The notes under the pieces: model-generated
Told to the model about the DNA's origin: nothing
The model's database searches: none
Seen by the model: the letters and a program-made list of their open reading frames with translations, nothing else
Position numbers and translations under genes: made by a program
Assembly: GCA_010645155.1 (NCBI GenBank)
Contig: CM021312.1
Location: 8,180,685 to 8,244,684 of the forward strand
DNA from: Tigriopus japonicus
Lineage: Eukaryota > Arthropoda > Copepoda > Harpacticoida > Harpacticidae
DNA: 64,000 nt
Reading direction: 5' to 3'
Shown here: positions 50,301-58,414 of the stretch, piece after piece
Position numbering within the stretch: position 1 is the stretch's first letter
Layout of the letters: every line of letters starts with the position of its first letter

Positions 50301-53120
50301 GATTACCTCAAATGGGTGAGCGAAACGAAGAAAACACCTCGTCCAAGTGAGTCATCATCATCATTGTGTAACACGAAAGCTGCTGCTCATCGTGGATCCA
50401 CATCGGCTTTGTCCCAAGAGAGCGGTTTAAGTCCCGATTTGAGTTCCACTCCAGAGGCCAGAAGTAACAGTAGTGCGCGGAATTCCTCCCCTGATAGTGG
50501 TTACGATCAACCCACACGTGAGTTCAAGTCGTGATTGTTATCCAAGTATTTGTTTCCTCAAGAATGAGTGGAGTGAGAGAGAAATGCCATTTCGGCGTTT
50601 CCTTTTCAATGTGAAGTAGGTTCACATGTCACGACAATAGGCCGCATGTTAACGCAGATAAGATTTATTTGTAGTACACCAAAATCAAGTCAGATTAACG
50701 TTCGTCGAGCAAAGACTACTGATGTGTTTCGAGTTGGATTTTTGGCAGAGTTTTGCCATTTTGTTTTTTAGGGTCAAAAATCTGATCACAACTAAACTAT
50801 CAACAGACAATAGACCTTATCTACCATAAAAATACGGCAGCACTGTCAACTCGAAATCCATTTTAATAACTATGGATGGAACCTGAAATCGAACTAGTTC
50901 GAGTGTTGCCAAATTGGTCCCTGTTTAGGTCTTTTCAAAAAGTTCTATACAGCCTGCCCTTTTTATCTTTTTATCAGCGATGAACTTCCGGGTCAAAACT
51001 GGCAGCACTCCTGGTTCGAAACACATCACTAGCAGACTCGCTCCAGCTAGTCTGCTGCAAACTGCATTTTAAACGCAGTAGCTGAGCCAAGTATATACTT
51101 GACGAACGTTAATCTGACTTGATTTTGGTGTACTCTAAAATACACATTACCTGCGTTAATATGCGGCCTAATGGGTCGCATATAACAAGCTAATTAGATA
51201 AGTAGCATATTAGTAGAAGTACAATTTAGATAACTAATTTAGAGTACACAAGAATCAAGTCGCCCTTGCTCCTACGTTTCAAACACTTGATGAGTCACTC
51301 AAATCAATTGAGAGTATACCGAAGGATCGTTAATCTGACTTGATTTTGGCATACCCGAAAAAAATTGTTTTATGCGTTAACATGTCACTCAAAAACCACG
51401 GCGATGAGACAATAGGGACATTGTAGCAAGAAGGAGATCACATTGTAACTTCGCCGTTCAGAAGTTCATTCTACGAATGTTTTTTAAGATTAAACTGAAA
51501 TTGATTATCATCAAAAATGAGATGAAATAAGTTGAGGGTGAAATTAGCCCTTTCAAATAATCAATCTTTGAACCTTCGAGAGATTATGCAAACGGGACTG
51601 ATTTCATTTCCCAATTTAGCAAATCTTTTTGTTTGTTAAGTTCCTTTCCTGACAAAATCCTGTTGAACAAGCAATTGGTGTTGTTGTTGTTTTTAATGAA
51701 AAAGGGAACAAGAAAACTTGCAACAACTAATCAATCATTTCTTCTTATGACTAAATTATTTAACGAGTTCGAGATGGTAAATTACAATTGTACATTACAA
51801 ACAATAATATTGGGCTTGTAATTTCCTCATGGCGATTTTTAATTCAATCGACATCTTCAGAAAATATTTGTTCGGTTTTGATCAATTATTCCACGTATCA
51901 AACGCGATTAATTTTTTTTTAAATCCGTTTTTGTATGATTTTGGGATTTTTTTCTTGAAAAATCTGCTACATGGAAGTTATCACTTGTAAAAACAAATGA
52001 ATTGCATAGATAAATGATAAATTTGATCATCTTTGGCTGCCAATGAATACAAAATGAAGGAAATAAGGCAAATCAGTTTTCGGGGAATTGTTCTTTAAAA
52101 CCTTTGGAAGCAAATAAGAACAGACTTGTAAACAAAACTTCCAAAACATTGGATCGTTGCAAAATTTAAAAAATGAGTAAAATTGAGGCCTTTAAAAGAT
52201 TTGGAAGCAAATAAGTACAGCCTTGTAAACAAAACTTCCAAAACATTGGACCGTTGCAAAATTTATAAAATGAGTAAAATTGAGTCCTTTTGGTTCAAAA
52301 TTCAAACACGCTCAAAATCATCTTTGAGATTTGTACCTTCAACATGATTTCCAAACCTAACTTTTCTTCATTTATCATTTCAGCAAATATTTTGGTTTAT
52401 AAAACGGAACCCAAGGTTCGGCGAGTGACCCCGGGGTCTTCCCGTGACAATATCAACCACATTCTGCCCAAGGTCAAACCCAAACCAGCCAAAGATCAAC
52501 CTTATCGTCGACTTCCAATCACCGAGGCCGAGGCCATGGAACTAACGCCAAAGACCAGCCTTCACGAACCAATTCGTACCAAAGAACGAGTAAAGCCAAA
52601 GGTCAATTATGAGAACTACAACCAATTGGATCACCCTTCCGAGCCCGATTACATGAACTTGGAGGCTTTGAGGATCAAACCCCAGGAACTGGATCAGTTC
52701 TCCAAAGCCATTGGTTTCGCCTCTACTCAGAGGATAATGCAAATGTACGCCAATCCTCGGACTCCATGGACCCAAGGATCCAAAAATCCGAGCTCTTTTT
52801 CACCCTGTCATGGACCTCAAGCCTCTAAAACCATGTCACACGCAGATCTGAGGACCATTCGACAAGGTCATACTCAACGATCCAGTTCCACGTGGGACAT
52901 TCGTCACACCCACAACTACCAGAATCAGTTCCCTTTGTATTCGAATGTGTTTCAAGATTACGCGGAACCCGTCATGAATCACCCTATGAATACTAGGCCC
53001 ACCTCATACCATGCCCATCTTCATTATAATCACCATAACCCTCCTCAACCTCCTCTTCAACATAATTATTATCGCCATCATCGATCGCAATACCTTCAAT
53101 CGAATGACACGTTGTATTAA
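23380..53120 (+). CDS. yrt: Yurt / EPB41L5-type FERM-domain protein, complete (10 exons)
   Basis: Membrane-cytoskeleton adaptor of the band 4.1-like 5 family; in flies and vertebrates it acts on lateral membranes and antagonises Crumbs in epithelial polarity. Exons: 23380-23673, 29784-29937, 30509-30685, 32229-32437, 38146-38234, 42123-42224, 42497-42634, 47719-48052, 50160-50517, 52384-53120. All GT-AG phases join, giving 863 aa. FERM F1 (about 80-150) has CRVELLDGS and [14 protein letters not shown]2 (about 155-275) has [15 protein letters not shown] and YLNKAK-like [16 protein letters not shown]3 (about 275-365) has [23 protein letters not shown] and [17 protein letters not shown]. The FERM-adjacent region (about 365-400) has [19 protein letters not shown]. 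The rest is disordered: Ser-rich near 540-610, with a His/Tyr-rich end. The N-terminal 80 residues are basic, as in EPB41L5. Introns are large and loaded with transposons; intron 7 contains GUK1 antisense. Confidence 0.95.
26540..26940 (-). pseudogene. 3' end of a CR1-type LINE (family B), truncated
   Basis: Minus-strand frame carrying the C-terminal end of a LINE ORF2: [14 protein letters not shown], a [16 protein letters not shown] stretch and [10 protein letters not shown] before the stop (26624). The family pattern is 'RxPxLFNxLP ... FKxxLDxxLxxIPDQP ... NSNSL'. The frame extends upstream without a stop to about 26940 ([14 protein letters not shown]). After the stop comes a 3' UTR of about 80 bp ending in a C run (CCGCCCCCCCG). 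The reverse transcriptase core is absent. Related pieces occur at 3881-3932 and 60230-60414. Confidence 0.75.
27370..27840. repeat. diverged TAATTG-rich repeat
   Basis: Edges contain 'aatgtaattgtaattg' and 'atttcaattacaattacgtcaca', as in the MITE at 2746-3201, but the ends are eroded. The middle contains alternating 'aaccgaaac'/'gtttcgg' words. Probably a related or composite insertion in yurt intron 1. Confidence 0.4.
31200..31430 (+). repeat. dispersed repeat, copy 2 (pair with 1910-2140)
   Basis: Colinear with 1910-2140 over about 230 bp in the same orientation with scattered substitutions. Lies in yurt intron 3. Confidence 0.65.
32845..33274. mobile_element. MITE with long terminal inverted repeats (about 100 bp)
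   Basis: The left arm (from GGTCATAAAGTGCGCCATCT) and the right arm (inverted, ending AGATGGCGCACTTTATGACC) match almost base for base for about 95-105 bp. Both pass through 'cgcagttcccatgatacaca' and 'tttttgaagat.gcaac'. The spacer is about 220 bp and non-coding. Lies in yurt intron 4. The superfamily is not clear from the flanks. Confidence 0.8.
35735..35868. repeat. dispersed repeat, copy 1 (pair with 40040-40150)
   Basis: Shares 'cctcttgggagccatct', 'gaaacaggaatcatag', 'tcaaatcctgttggctccaa' and 'aattaatcggttcttc' with 40040-40150, same orientation. No domain recognised. Confidence 0.6.
36089..37690 (+). pseudogene. THAP-domain P-element-like transposase, decayed
   Basis: The 5' end reads [16 protein letters not shown] and then [10 protein letters not shown], a THAP zinc-finger start (Cys-x4-Cys, with His in HKVP). 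It stops at about 36222. Further coding-like pieces follow in shifting frames with stops. At 37120-37320 a frame gives [15 protein letters not shown] and [10 protein letters not shown], matching the 'YIAGYLxRK' motif near the C-terminus of P-type transposases. At 37373-37627 another gives [12 protein letters not shown], like the 'GGLxYPSD' motif of the same family. At least five frame changes or stops break it, so it is inactive. The whole remnant is in yurt intron 4, same strand. Confidence 0.72.
38285..38573. mobile_element. MITE family G, copy 3 (most intact)
   Basis: Left end GAGGGCTAACAGAGAAATG, right end inverted and slightly diverged (CATTTCTGTGTTAGACCTC), with TA on each side. The interior is colinear with 16303-16571 and inverted relative to 5206-5474. 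Begins about 50 bp after yurt exon 5. Confidence 0.8.
38636..39175. mobile_element. CCGGGTG-family MITE, copy 2, split by a SINE
   Basis: Starts CCCGGTGCTTCAAAACAAAC after TA and is colinear with 20345-20727 up to 'gttccgtttctttttttc'; the terminal bases of the right end are lost. It is longer than copy 1 because of an insertion of about 200 bp (38750-38950). Confidence 0.65.
38750..38950 (-). mobile_element. tRNA-derived SINE inserted in a MITE
   Basis: On the minus strand the head (38950-38870) is tRNA-like: GGAGGAG start, A-box-like TGGCGTCGTGG, a stem-loop with CTATAAT, and B box GGTTCGATTC. The T-stem does not pair well, so it is not a working tRNA. A tail of about 110 bp follows. The flanking MITE gives similar bases on both sides ('acttcttttttaa' and 'actttcttaaag'), consistent with a target-site duplication. 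Confidence 0.65.
40040..40150. repeat. dispersed repeat, copy 2 (pair with 35735-35868)
   Basis: About 110 bp colinear with 35735-35868; in yurt intron 5. Confidence 0.6.
40978..41065 (-). mobile_element. tRNA-derived SINE head
   Basis: Minus strand: GGTTGAGGCATGGCGTAGGGCG (A-box-like) and, about 45 nt on, GGGGTTCGATCCCGGC (B box), followed by 'tgactgccaccctcaaac'. The same tail ('gagggtagcagtcagcc' on the plus strand) recurs at 17490-17506 without the head. The anticodon arm does not form convincingly. Confidence 0.55.
42651..42656 (-). terminator. polyadenylation signal of guanylate kinase
   Basis: AATAAA on the minus strand, about 48 nt past the GUK1 stop codon and only 17 bp from the splice donor of yurt exon 7 (42635). 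Confidence 0.7.
42704..45677 (-). CDS. GUK1: guanylate kinase, complete (4 exons)
   Basis: Cytosolic guanylate kinase: ATP + GMP to ADP + GDP, needed for GTP and dGTP supply. Minus-strand exons, 5' to 3': 45677-45549, 43991-43832, 43746-43589, 42826-42704. The phases join exactly, giving 189 aa (vertebrate enzymes are about 197). The P-loop GPSGSGKS is at residues 13-20. The GMP-binding strand is SVSHTTR (37-43), followed by [12 protein letters not shown] (about 46-57). The lid and NMP region has [21 protein letters not shown]. Then come [11 protein letters not shown] (about 98-108) and the ATP-binding RLRNRGTE. The C-terminus is [15 protein letters not shown] ([10 protein letters not shown]) with a [12 protein letters not shown] helix. 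The gene starts at the only Met before the P-loop. It lies wholly within yurt intron 7 on the opposite strand. Confidence 0.97.
44540..44696. mobile_element. hAT-type MITE, 157 bp
   Basis: Inverted ends TAGTGATGAGAACCAAGCC and, from the right, CAGTGATAGGAATCAAGCC. Flanked by a perfect 8-bp target-site duplication, caaataac (44532-44539 and 44697-44704). Sits in GUK1 intron 1, and so also in yurt intron 7. Confidence 0.88.
48090..49349. mobile_element. hAT-type non-autonomous element, 1260 bp
   Basis: Ends TAGGGACGGGCAAATAGTG and, inverted, TAGGGACGGGCAGAAAGTGC, flanked by a perfect 8-bp target-site duplication cttatgat (48082-48089 and 49350-49357). Subterminal regions are packed with 'tttgcacttttt' and 'gacatttatttgc' repeats. 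No transposase frame is visible. It lies in yurt intron 8, starting 37 bp after the exon 8 donor. Confidence 0.92.
50640..51168. mobile_element. MITE with GGCCGCAT ends (TA target), interrupted by a second MITE
   Basis: The left arm, 'ggccgcatgttaacgcag...' through 'caaaatcaagtcagattaa' to 'cgttcgtc', is inverted at the right end (gacgaacg ... ctgcgttaatatgcggcc). TA flanks both sides. The interior is occupied by a different element (50717-51031). Partial relatives with 'acaccaaaatcaagtca' occur at 51245-51390 and 59148-59238. Confidence 0.8.
50717..51031. mobile_element. MITE family C, nested copy
   Basis: Inverted ends TACTGATGTGTTTCGAG and CGAAACACATCACTA; the interior is colinear with 6858-7163. 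The flanking 8 bases match only in part (gcaaagac and gcagactc). The TGATG-type ends suggest hAT but do not prove it. Confidence 0.7.
51245..51390. repeat. fragment of the GGCCGCAT MITE family
   Basis: Contains 'gtacacaagaatcaagtc' and, inverted, 'cgttaatctgacttgatttt', then 'gcgttaacatg'. Eroded copy immediately downstream of the intact one. Confidence 0.5.
52104..52292 (+). repeat. 97-bp tandem duplication in yurt intron 9
   Basis: Two head-to-tail copies of 'ttggaagcaaataagaacag...' (52104-52200 and 52201-52292) differ at only a handful of positions, so the duplication is recent. The second copy ends about 90 bp before yurt exon 10. Confidence 0.9.
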
Positions 53121-53158
53121 CGAGGATATCAATATAGAGAGTCCAAATATATGGGCAT

Positions 53159-54881
53159 TTAAGTCGATTCCTTTTTGAGGTAGTTCTCCCAAGAGACTTC
53201 ACCCACATCCAGCTGAAAAAAACAAGAGTATGTAAGATGACATCTTTTTTTACCGCCAAGAAAAAACTAACCTTTCGTTGGATTTGGTCAATCTCGTCTA
53301 AAAGAGCCTTCTTGTCGATTTGAGCCTTTTTCAAGCGCTCAATTTGGTTGCAGATCTCTAAATTCAGTGCTTCATGGGCAGGATCATGGTTGTGGTTTTG
53401 CAAATTTTGACTCACCGACTTCAAGGTTTCGGTCAATTTAGAGATACTGACCCTTTCTTCTGCTTTCTGGAAGGACAAACTAACGTTAATTTGACCTGGA
53501 ATAGTCTATAATCCGAAAATACATACTTTGGGATGGGTCAAGTTAAATATTTCCATTTCGAGCGTCCGATTTTGATTTAAAGGGGATGTGTGGACCATGG
53601 TAAAAACCCATTGATGTTGATCAAATTGACACGAGATGAAAGAGAGCAACAGATTCAAATTCGCTTTGGGTGTAATTTTGGCGAGGAAATCGAAATAGTG
53701 ATAATCCATTCGACTAGGAGCAGACATCGATTCCTGAAGGAAAGGCAGAGGAGGAATTAAGATGTGTATATTTACTAAAAAACACCTGAATTGAGATGGT
53801 CTTACACCAGGTTGAAGGACAAACTTGCACAAGCCCAAAAGCATCGAGTTGGTGTTTAAATTTTCAACCATAAATTTCAAATTGTCCTTGGGGTTTAACT
53901 TCAACAATTTCTTGGGAATTCTGACGATACTCTAAAAAGAAAGAAATTAATGAATTCGGACGATTTTGTTGCAAAGTACAGTCTTTAAAATAGAAATATT
54001 GACGTGATTGAAAAAATCGTTTCATTATACTAATCCACCGCGCAAAGTCCGTCCAATACAAAGAGAAATAATCAAAACCAATTTGCAACTTTGATATATT
54101 TCCTTCAAAGATCAATTTTAAAAATGAAATGGTGAACTAAAATTAACAATTTGTAGTTAACTTTATCACTAAAACTAAGGATGAATACTAAATAAAAATA
54201 AAAAACAAGGAAAAAGTACCAGGAGATAGAGTAGGCAGATCTTGGTGAAAATAATTGACTGGTTCAGAAACTACGATTTTGTATCCAGTAGTGGCTCTCC
54301 CTCTCAAATTACGCACGCTTCATACTGAAATATCATCCTATGATTGCACATTAAGTAGCCTAGTAGTGACAGAATTGTTGAAATGATAAAAACAAAGTAT
54401 TGAGCAAACACCTCTACTATTCCCGTTATTTCAACCAAAAATTCCCATTGAAGACTTGTTTTGTCATAAATTCCTACTCAAGTCTAGCGGATGTTAACTT
54501 CTACCTTGAAAATCAACTAAGTTCATAGATCTTTAATAAAATCAAGAGCCACAAGCTAATACAAAAGTAATCCCAGACTCTGATACAAAAACAAACGCAT
54601 CTTCTAACATCTTTAAAAAATCTAAACTAAAAGACGTTCATTCAAATTCTTCCATCTCAAATGGAATCAAGATTCAAGACCCCAAGATCAAATTAGACCA
54701 CCTGAACACTGATGACATGAGTAACAGTTTCTTGCGATTCCGCGGCATCCGTGGTTTGGGCACCGCTAATTGGACCCGATTGGCCAATCAAGAGACTCCA
54801 TGGAGAATACCCTTTCTCAAGGGGGCTACCAGACATAAGGTGTGCCAAAACACACCCATCAATCTGAACTTTCGACTTCAT
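53159..54881 (-). CDS. Abraxas-like MPN-fold protein, complete (5 exons)
   Basis: Minus exons, 5' to 3': 54881-54702, 53931-53806, 53733-53527, 53466-53272, 53212-53159. All are phase 0 and join into 253 aa. The N-terminus (VQIDGCVLAHLM ... SLLIGQ ... TDAAESQETVTHVISVQ) fits the first strands of an MPN fold. Residues about 65-170 (LLKLNPKD, LLGLCKFVLQPG, NLNLLLSFISCQF, RTLEMEIFNL) follow the order of Abraxas proteins, in which a conserved 'GWYRFRR' and 'LVFLLFSFIS' occur. Residues about 172-236 form a predicted coiled coil, as in Abraxas. There is no JAMM zinc motif, as expected for a pseudo-MPN scaffold. Family members scaffold the BRCC36 deubiquitinase in BRISC or BRCA1-A complexes. No C-terminal SPxF motif is present. 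The assignment rests on pattern similarity, not a search. Confidence 0.6.
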
Positions 54882-55183
54882 GTTGATTCTTGACCACTTC
54901 TCTTCAAAACATTCACTTCAGGGTTTGAAAATCAGGCTAAAACAAAAACGCCGCCCAAGGAAAGGGAAACAAGATGAGTCAAGATAGGTCTAAAAAAAGC
55001 GACCTCGTTTTGACAAGAGTTCTACGACCATTTGATCATTACAATAATCTTCAGTAAATAAGCTGTTGGCCAAAGGCATTGAGACTTTAGAAGAATCGTT
55101 ATTACGCTGGGGCTCCCTGTTCTCAAAACTAAGACCAAAACACTTTCCCCCAATTCTCTAAAAATATTGGTTAATTCAGCGCA
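54882..55183. promoter_or_regulatory. candidate bidirectional promoter (Abraxas-like / HMCES)
   Basis: The two start codons are 302 bp apart and face away from each other with no gene between. The 5' UTRs and promoters of both must be here unless there are untranslated upstream exons. No obvious TATA box was seen. Confidence 0.6.
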
Positions 55184-56234
55184 ATGTGCGGTCGCACTTG
55201 TTGCACTTTGGCTCCTGAAGTCCTACCTTTCGCTTGTACCACTCTAACTGGCTCACAAAAGCCGCTTTGGCGGGATTCGCCCGATGGCGGGAAATATTTT
55301 CCCGCCAATAATCTCCCGCCGTCCCGATACACTCCGGTTTTATGGAGGTCCGACCAAAATCCGCTGGATTTGAGCTTACAACCCATGCTTTGGGGACTGA
55401 TACCCCCTTGGCATAAAGGTGATGAGCCAACCAAACACGGGCTCACCACGAATAATGCCAGATTAGAAGGATTGGCCGAAAGTAAGCTCTACAAACCGGC
55501 ATTAAACCAAAACCGTCGGTGTATCGTGCTGGCTGATGGGTTTTATGAGTGGAAAAAATTGGCGGGATCAGGCTCAAAACAGCCCTATTTGGTGTACGCC
55601 CCACAGGGAAAATGTTCTATTGAGTCTTGCCCTGACATTAAATTGGAGGATGGTTGGTCTGAACAAGAGGGATGGATTGGACCCAAACCCTTGTTTATGG
55701 CTGGGATTTATTCGATTTGGAAGAACCCTGAAGGTCAAGAGGTCTTTAGTTACTCCATTATCACCAGGTAAGCTTCAAAGTTTAATGTTATGGACAAGAT
55801 GTAAGTTTTGCGATGGCTTTGGTGCACTTGTAGGGAGTCCAATGAAGTGTTTGATTGGCTCCATCATCGAGTCCCAGCTATTTTAACGGATCCAAATGGG
55901 GTTCAACAATGGTTGGATCCAGAATTGACCGGAGAAAAGGCTCTACAAGTGCTGAAACCTTTGACCAAATCACAGGTAAACAGTTTAAATCGCTTTAAGA
56001 TGACTTTGTGATTGAATATGTATGAACTAGTTGACATGGCATCCCGTTTCTCCGGATGTGGGAAATGTGAAGAATCAATCGCCTGGACTTCAAAAACCGA
56101 TTGTATTGGATGTGAAAGGCAAGGCCAAGGACACGAAATCCGGTTCAGCTAGTGTGATGTCCAATTGGTTGAAAAAGGCCGCCAAATCCGAGGTCGTCGT
56201 TGAAGAGCCCACATCAAAAAAGGCCAAACAATGA
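55184..56234 (+). CDS. HMCES: HMCES (SRAP domain) abasic-site DNA-protein crosslinker, complete (3 exons)
   Basis: SRAP-family protein that shields abasic sites in single-stranded DNA at replication forks by a thiazolidine crosslink through Cys2. Exons 55184-55767, 55834-55975, 56031-56234 join in frame, giving 309 aa (human about 354). The start is fixed by MCGR, which leaves the catalytic Cys at position 2 after Met removal. Further SRAP marks: MLWGLIPPWHK (68-78), NARLE (91-95), CIVLADGFYEWKK (113-125, active-site Glu122), and SYSIITRESNEVFDWLHHRVPAIL around the exon 1/2 junction (His near 206). The tail is basic and low-complexity, with SVMSNWLKKAAK, which could be a degenerate clamp-binding or zinc-free docking motif. 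Transcribed divergently from the Abraxas-like gene. Confidence 0.97.
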
Positions 56235-56326
56235 GAGGTGATACTGAGAGTATTTATTTAAACGAAAGTTCCTGTTCATTCATTCAAACTGTTCCATATG
56301 ATTGCTCACGTTGATCTGGAATGAGT

Positions 56327-56332
56327 AATAAA
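56327..56332 (+). terminator. polyadenylation signal of HMCES
   Basis: AATAAA 93 nt after the HMCES stop codon. Confidence 0.7.
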
Positions 56333-56356
56333 CGTTTCTTAAATAGTTGGTAAAAT

Positions 56357-56362
56357 TTTATT
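56357..56362 (-). terminator. polyadenylation signal of the MARVEL gene
   Basis: AATAAA on the minus strand, about 163 nt past the stop. It lies 25 bp from the opposing HMCES signal, so the two mRNA 3' ends probably overlap by a few bases. Confidence 0.65.
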
Positions 56363-56524
56363 CCGGACAGAGATCGTTACGAATATATAGAAGTGTTAAA
56401 ATACATCATATCATTTTCATTTGGTATAAACAACGCTCAAAGACACATATCTGCCATTGGGAAGGACACAAGTTGCTGCTGGACGGATAAAGCACATATG
56501 TGGGACGAACAATTCAATGTGTTT

Positions 56525-58401
56525 TTAAGCCGGCCCACCTGTGGTCGGAGTTGGTTCGATCACTTGCTTATAATTCCTGTACTTGAAGAATAGGTCCACG
56601 AAAAAGCACAAGGCCAATGCAAACCCGATCAACTGAAATTTGAGGAGCATTATTAAGTCATTTTTCATGATCTTGACACAATAATAACCTCTTAAATCAA
56701 GTTTATAAAGAGGGAATTAATCTTCTTCTCCACTGTCATTTTTATCGCAAATTGGATATTTGTCTTTTAATCAAATTGCTTTACCCCATGTTCCAGAAAT
56801 GTTTACTTTAATTGTTTCAGTAACGAATGGATCATTGTTAGAAAACTGAAAGTATGCGAAAGATTTTTAAACAAAGTAAGCAATTTTTGTTTCCGTAAAG
56901 CTTTCATTTTCAGATTTGTCCAATTGATTATGATGAATCGAATTCCCAAAAAATATTTACGAGTAATTTTACTCATTTCCTTTAAGGCTTTTCCACGTTG
57001 AGTATAACTGAACATTCACTAAGAAAAACCTATGGCTTTAATTTCCTATAGATAGATAAAATGTAGGATTTAGAACATCCTAGCTTCCCTAAGCCAACTA
57101 TAGATGAAATGTAATTCTTCACATGAAAGATGATAAAATCTTCCAATCGCAAGTCTTCGACGAAAATATCTTTTTTAGGGTGATGAAAAATTTACCCTGT
57201 TTCAATGTTTAAACTGATAATTCAATTTGCCTTAAACACTGCACTCAGAGAATGCATCGGCATTAAAAAAAATAATGATTAGAATGAGCTTTTTCGGCTA
57301 TCATCGTGTCACGGTGGCATTTTTAGCCTAAATCACTTACAGCTGGTAGGATATACAAGCCCAGAGCTATGAAGGCCAAAACGGCAGCAAGGGTAGTCAA
57401 ACAACCCCAAATGAGAGCATATCCCAATTCCACTTTGACCAGCCAAGGAAAGGCTGTTTCCAGACTTTGGGTGGCGTTCACCAGGTGCGATAGAAGCAGG
57501 GATAACGAGATGAAGAATGTGGACCAAAACATGAATTCCAAGAAACTTGTTCCCCAAAAGATGCCCAGAATCCCTCCAACAATGGCGAACCCCTAGAAGA
57601 CAGGTAGAAACAAGTATGTGCATGAGTGTAGATATGCTCAAAGAGTGTCTAGAACTAGTTCCTTGTAGTTCTGAGCCAAATCTTTGGCCACTTGCATGAT
57701 AATAGATTTTAGAATAACTGGATATGACAAATTTTTTTACTGGGTACGCCACAAACCGGACATGGAAACATATTTCTAATCGTTTTTTACTCCGAGTTGC
57801 CATGATGTATTTGGTAACCATGAAGAAGCTTGTGCCATTTTTAACCCGCCCACGCCTCCAAATGACATATTTTTTGGGGCAAGACAAGTTTTAAGACCTT
57901 TTAAAATGTGCAAGGCTTATTTCCGATCTTTTTAAGATTGGAATCCCAATTCAATTTCATATTGAGTTCTGACCAAGACGGAAGATGAGAGGTATTAATA
58001 ACAATGAAGCGGGTTATTTTAGCTTCAATCCGAAAGACTACAACACATGATGCTTCCGAAGAACAAGGCATTGGCTAATTTGCCCATTACCAATTATACA
58101 ATTACGCTCACGTATCTTTACGTGGAATTATTGATAGATAAAGTCTTTAGGTTTATATAGGGAGCAACAGTTAGTACAAATGACTTCTTGATTAAATCTA
58201 TTCATTTTCCCTAATGTGTATTTATCGTTGTCCGTTTTTAACTGGAGTACCCTGTAGATCTATAACCCTAGCCAAATTCCTAATTAGATTAAATACATAA
58301 AACCATTCTCCTTAACAGAAAATAGATAGTCTTACCACTTGTCCAACCATGGCCATGCCATGGGTGGTCTTAACGAACTCCCTATTGAGTTGAAAGCCCA
58401 T
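56525..58401 (-). CDS. MARVEL-type four-TM membrane protein (3 coding exons)
   Basis: Minus exons, 5' to 3': 58414-58336 (coding from ATG at 58401), 57592-57341, 56632-56525. All coding junctions are phase 0; the product is 141 aa. Four hydrophobic segments are seen: about 15-37 (MAMVGQVGFAIVGGILGIF), 42-65 (FMFWSTFFISLSLLLSHL), 78-104 (ELGYALIWGCLTTLAAVLAF) and 106-124 (IGFALALCFFVDLFFKYR). A charged tail follows. Size, topology and the small-residue-rich TM1 fit MARVEL proteins (CMTM/plasmolipin-like), which organise membrane traffic. The exact subfamily is not recognised. An acceptor before the ATG indicates at least one untranslated 5' exon. The gene converges on HMCES. Confidence 0.75.
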
Positions 58402-58414
58402 AATGCCGACACGT

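Noticed and set aside
54190..54345. possible extra exon of the Abraxas-like gene (frame with LRGRATTGYKIVV)
   Set aside because: A stop lies at its acceptor side, and the flanking exons already join in phase 0 without it.
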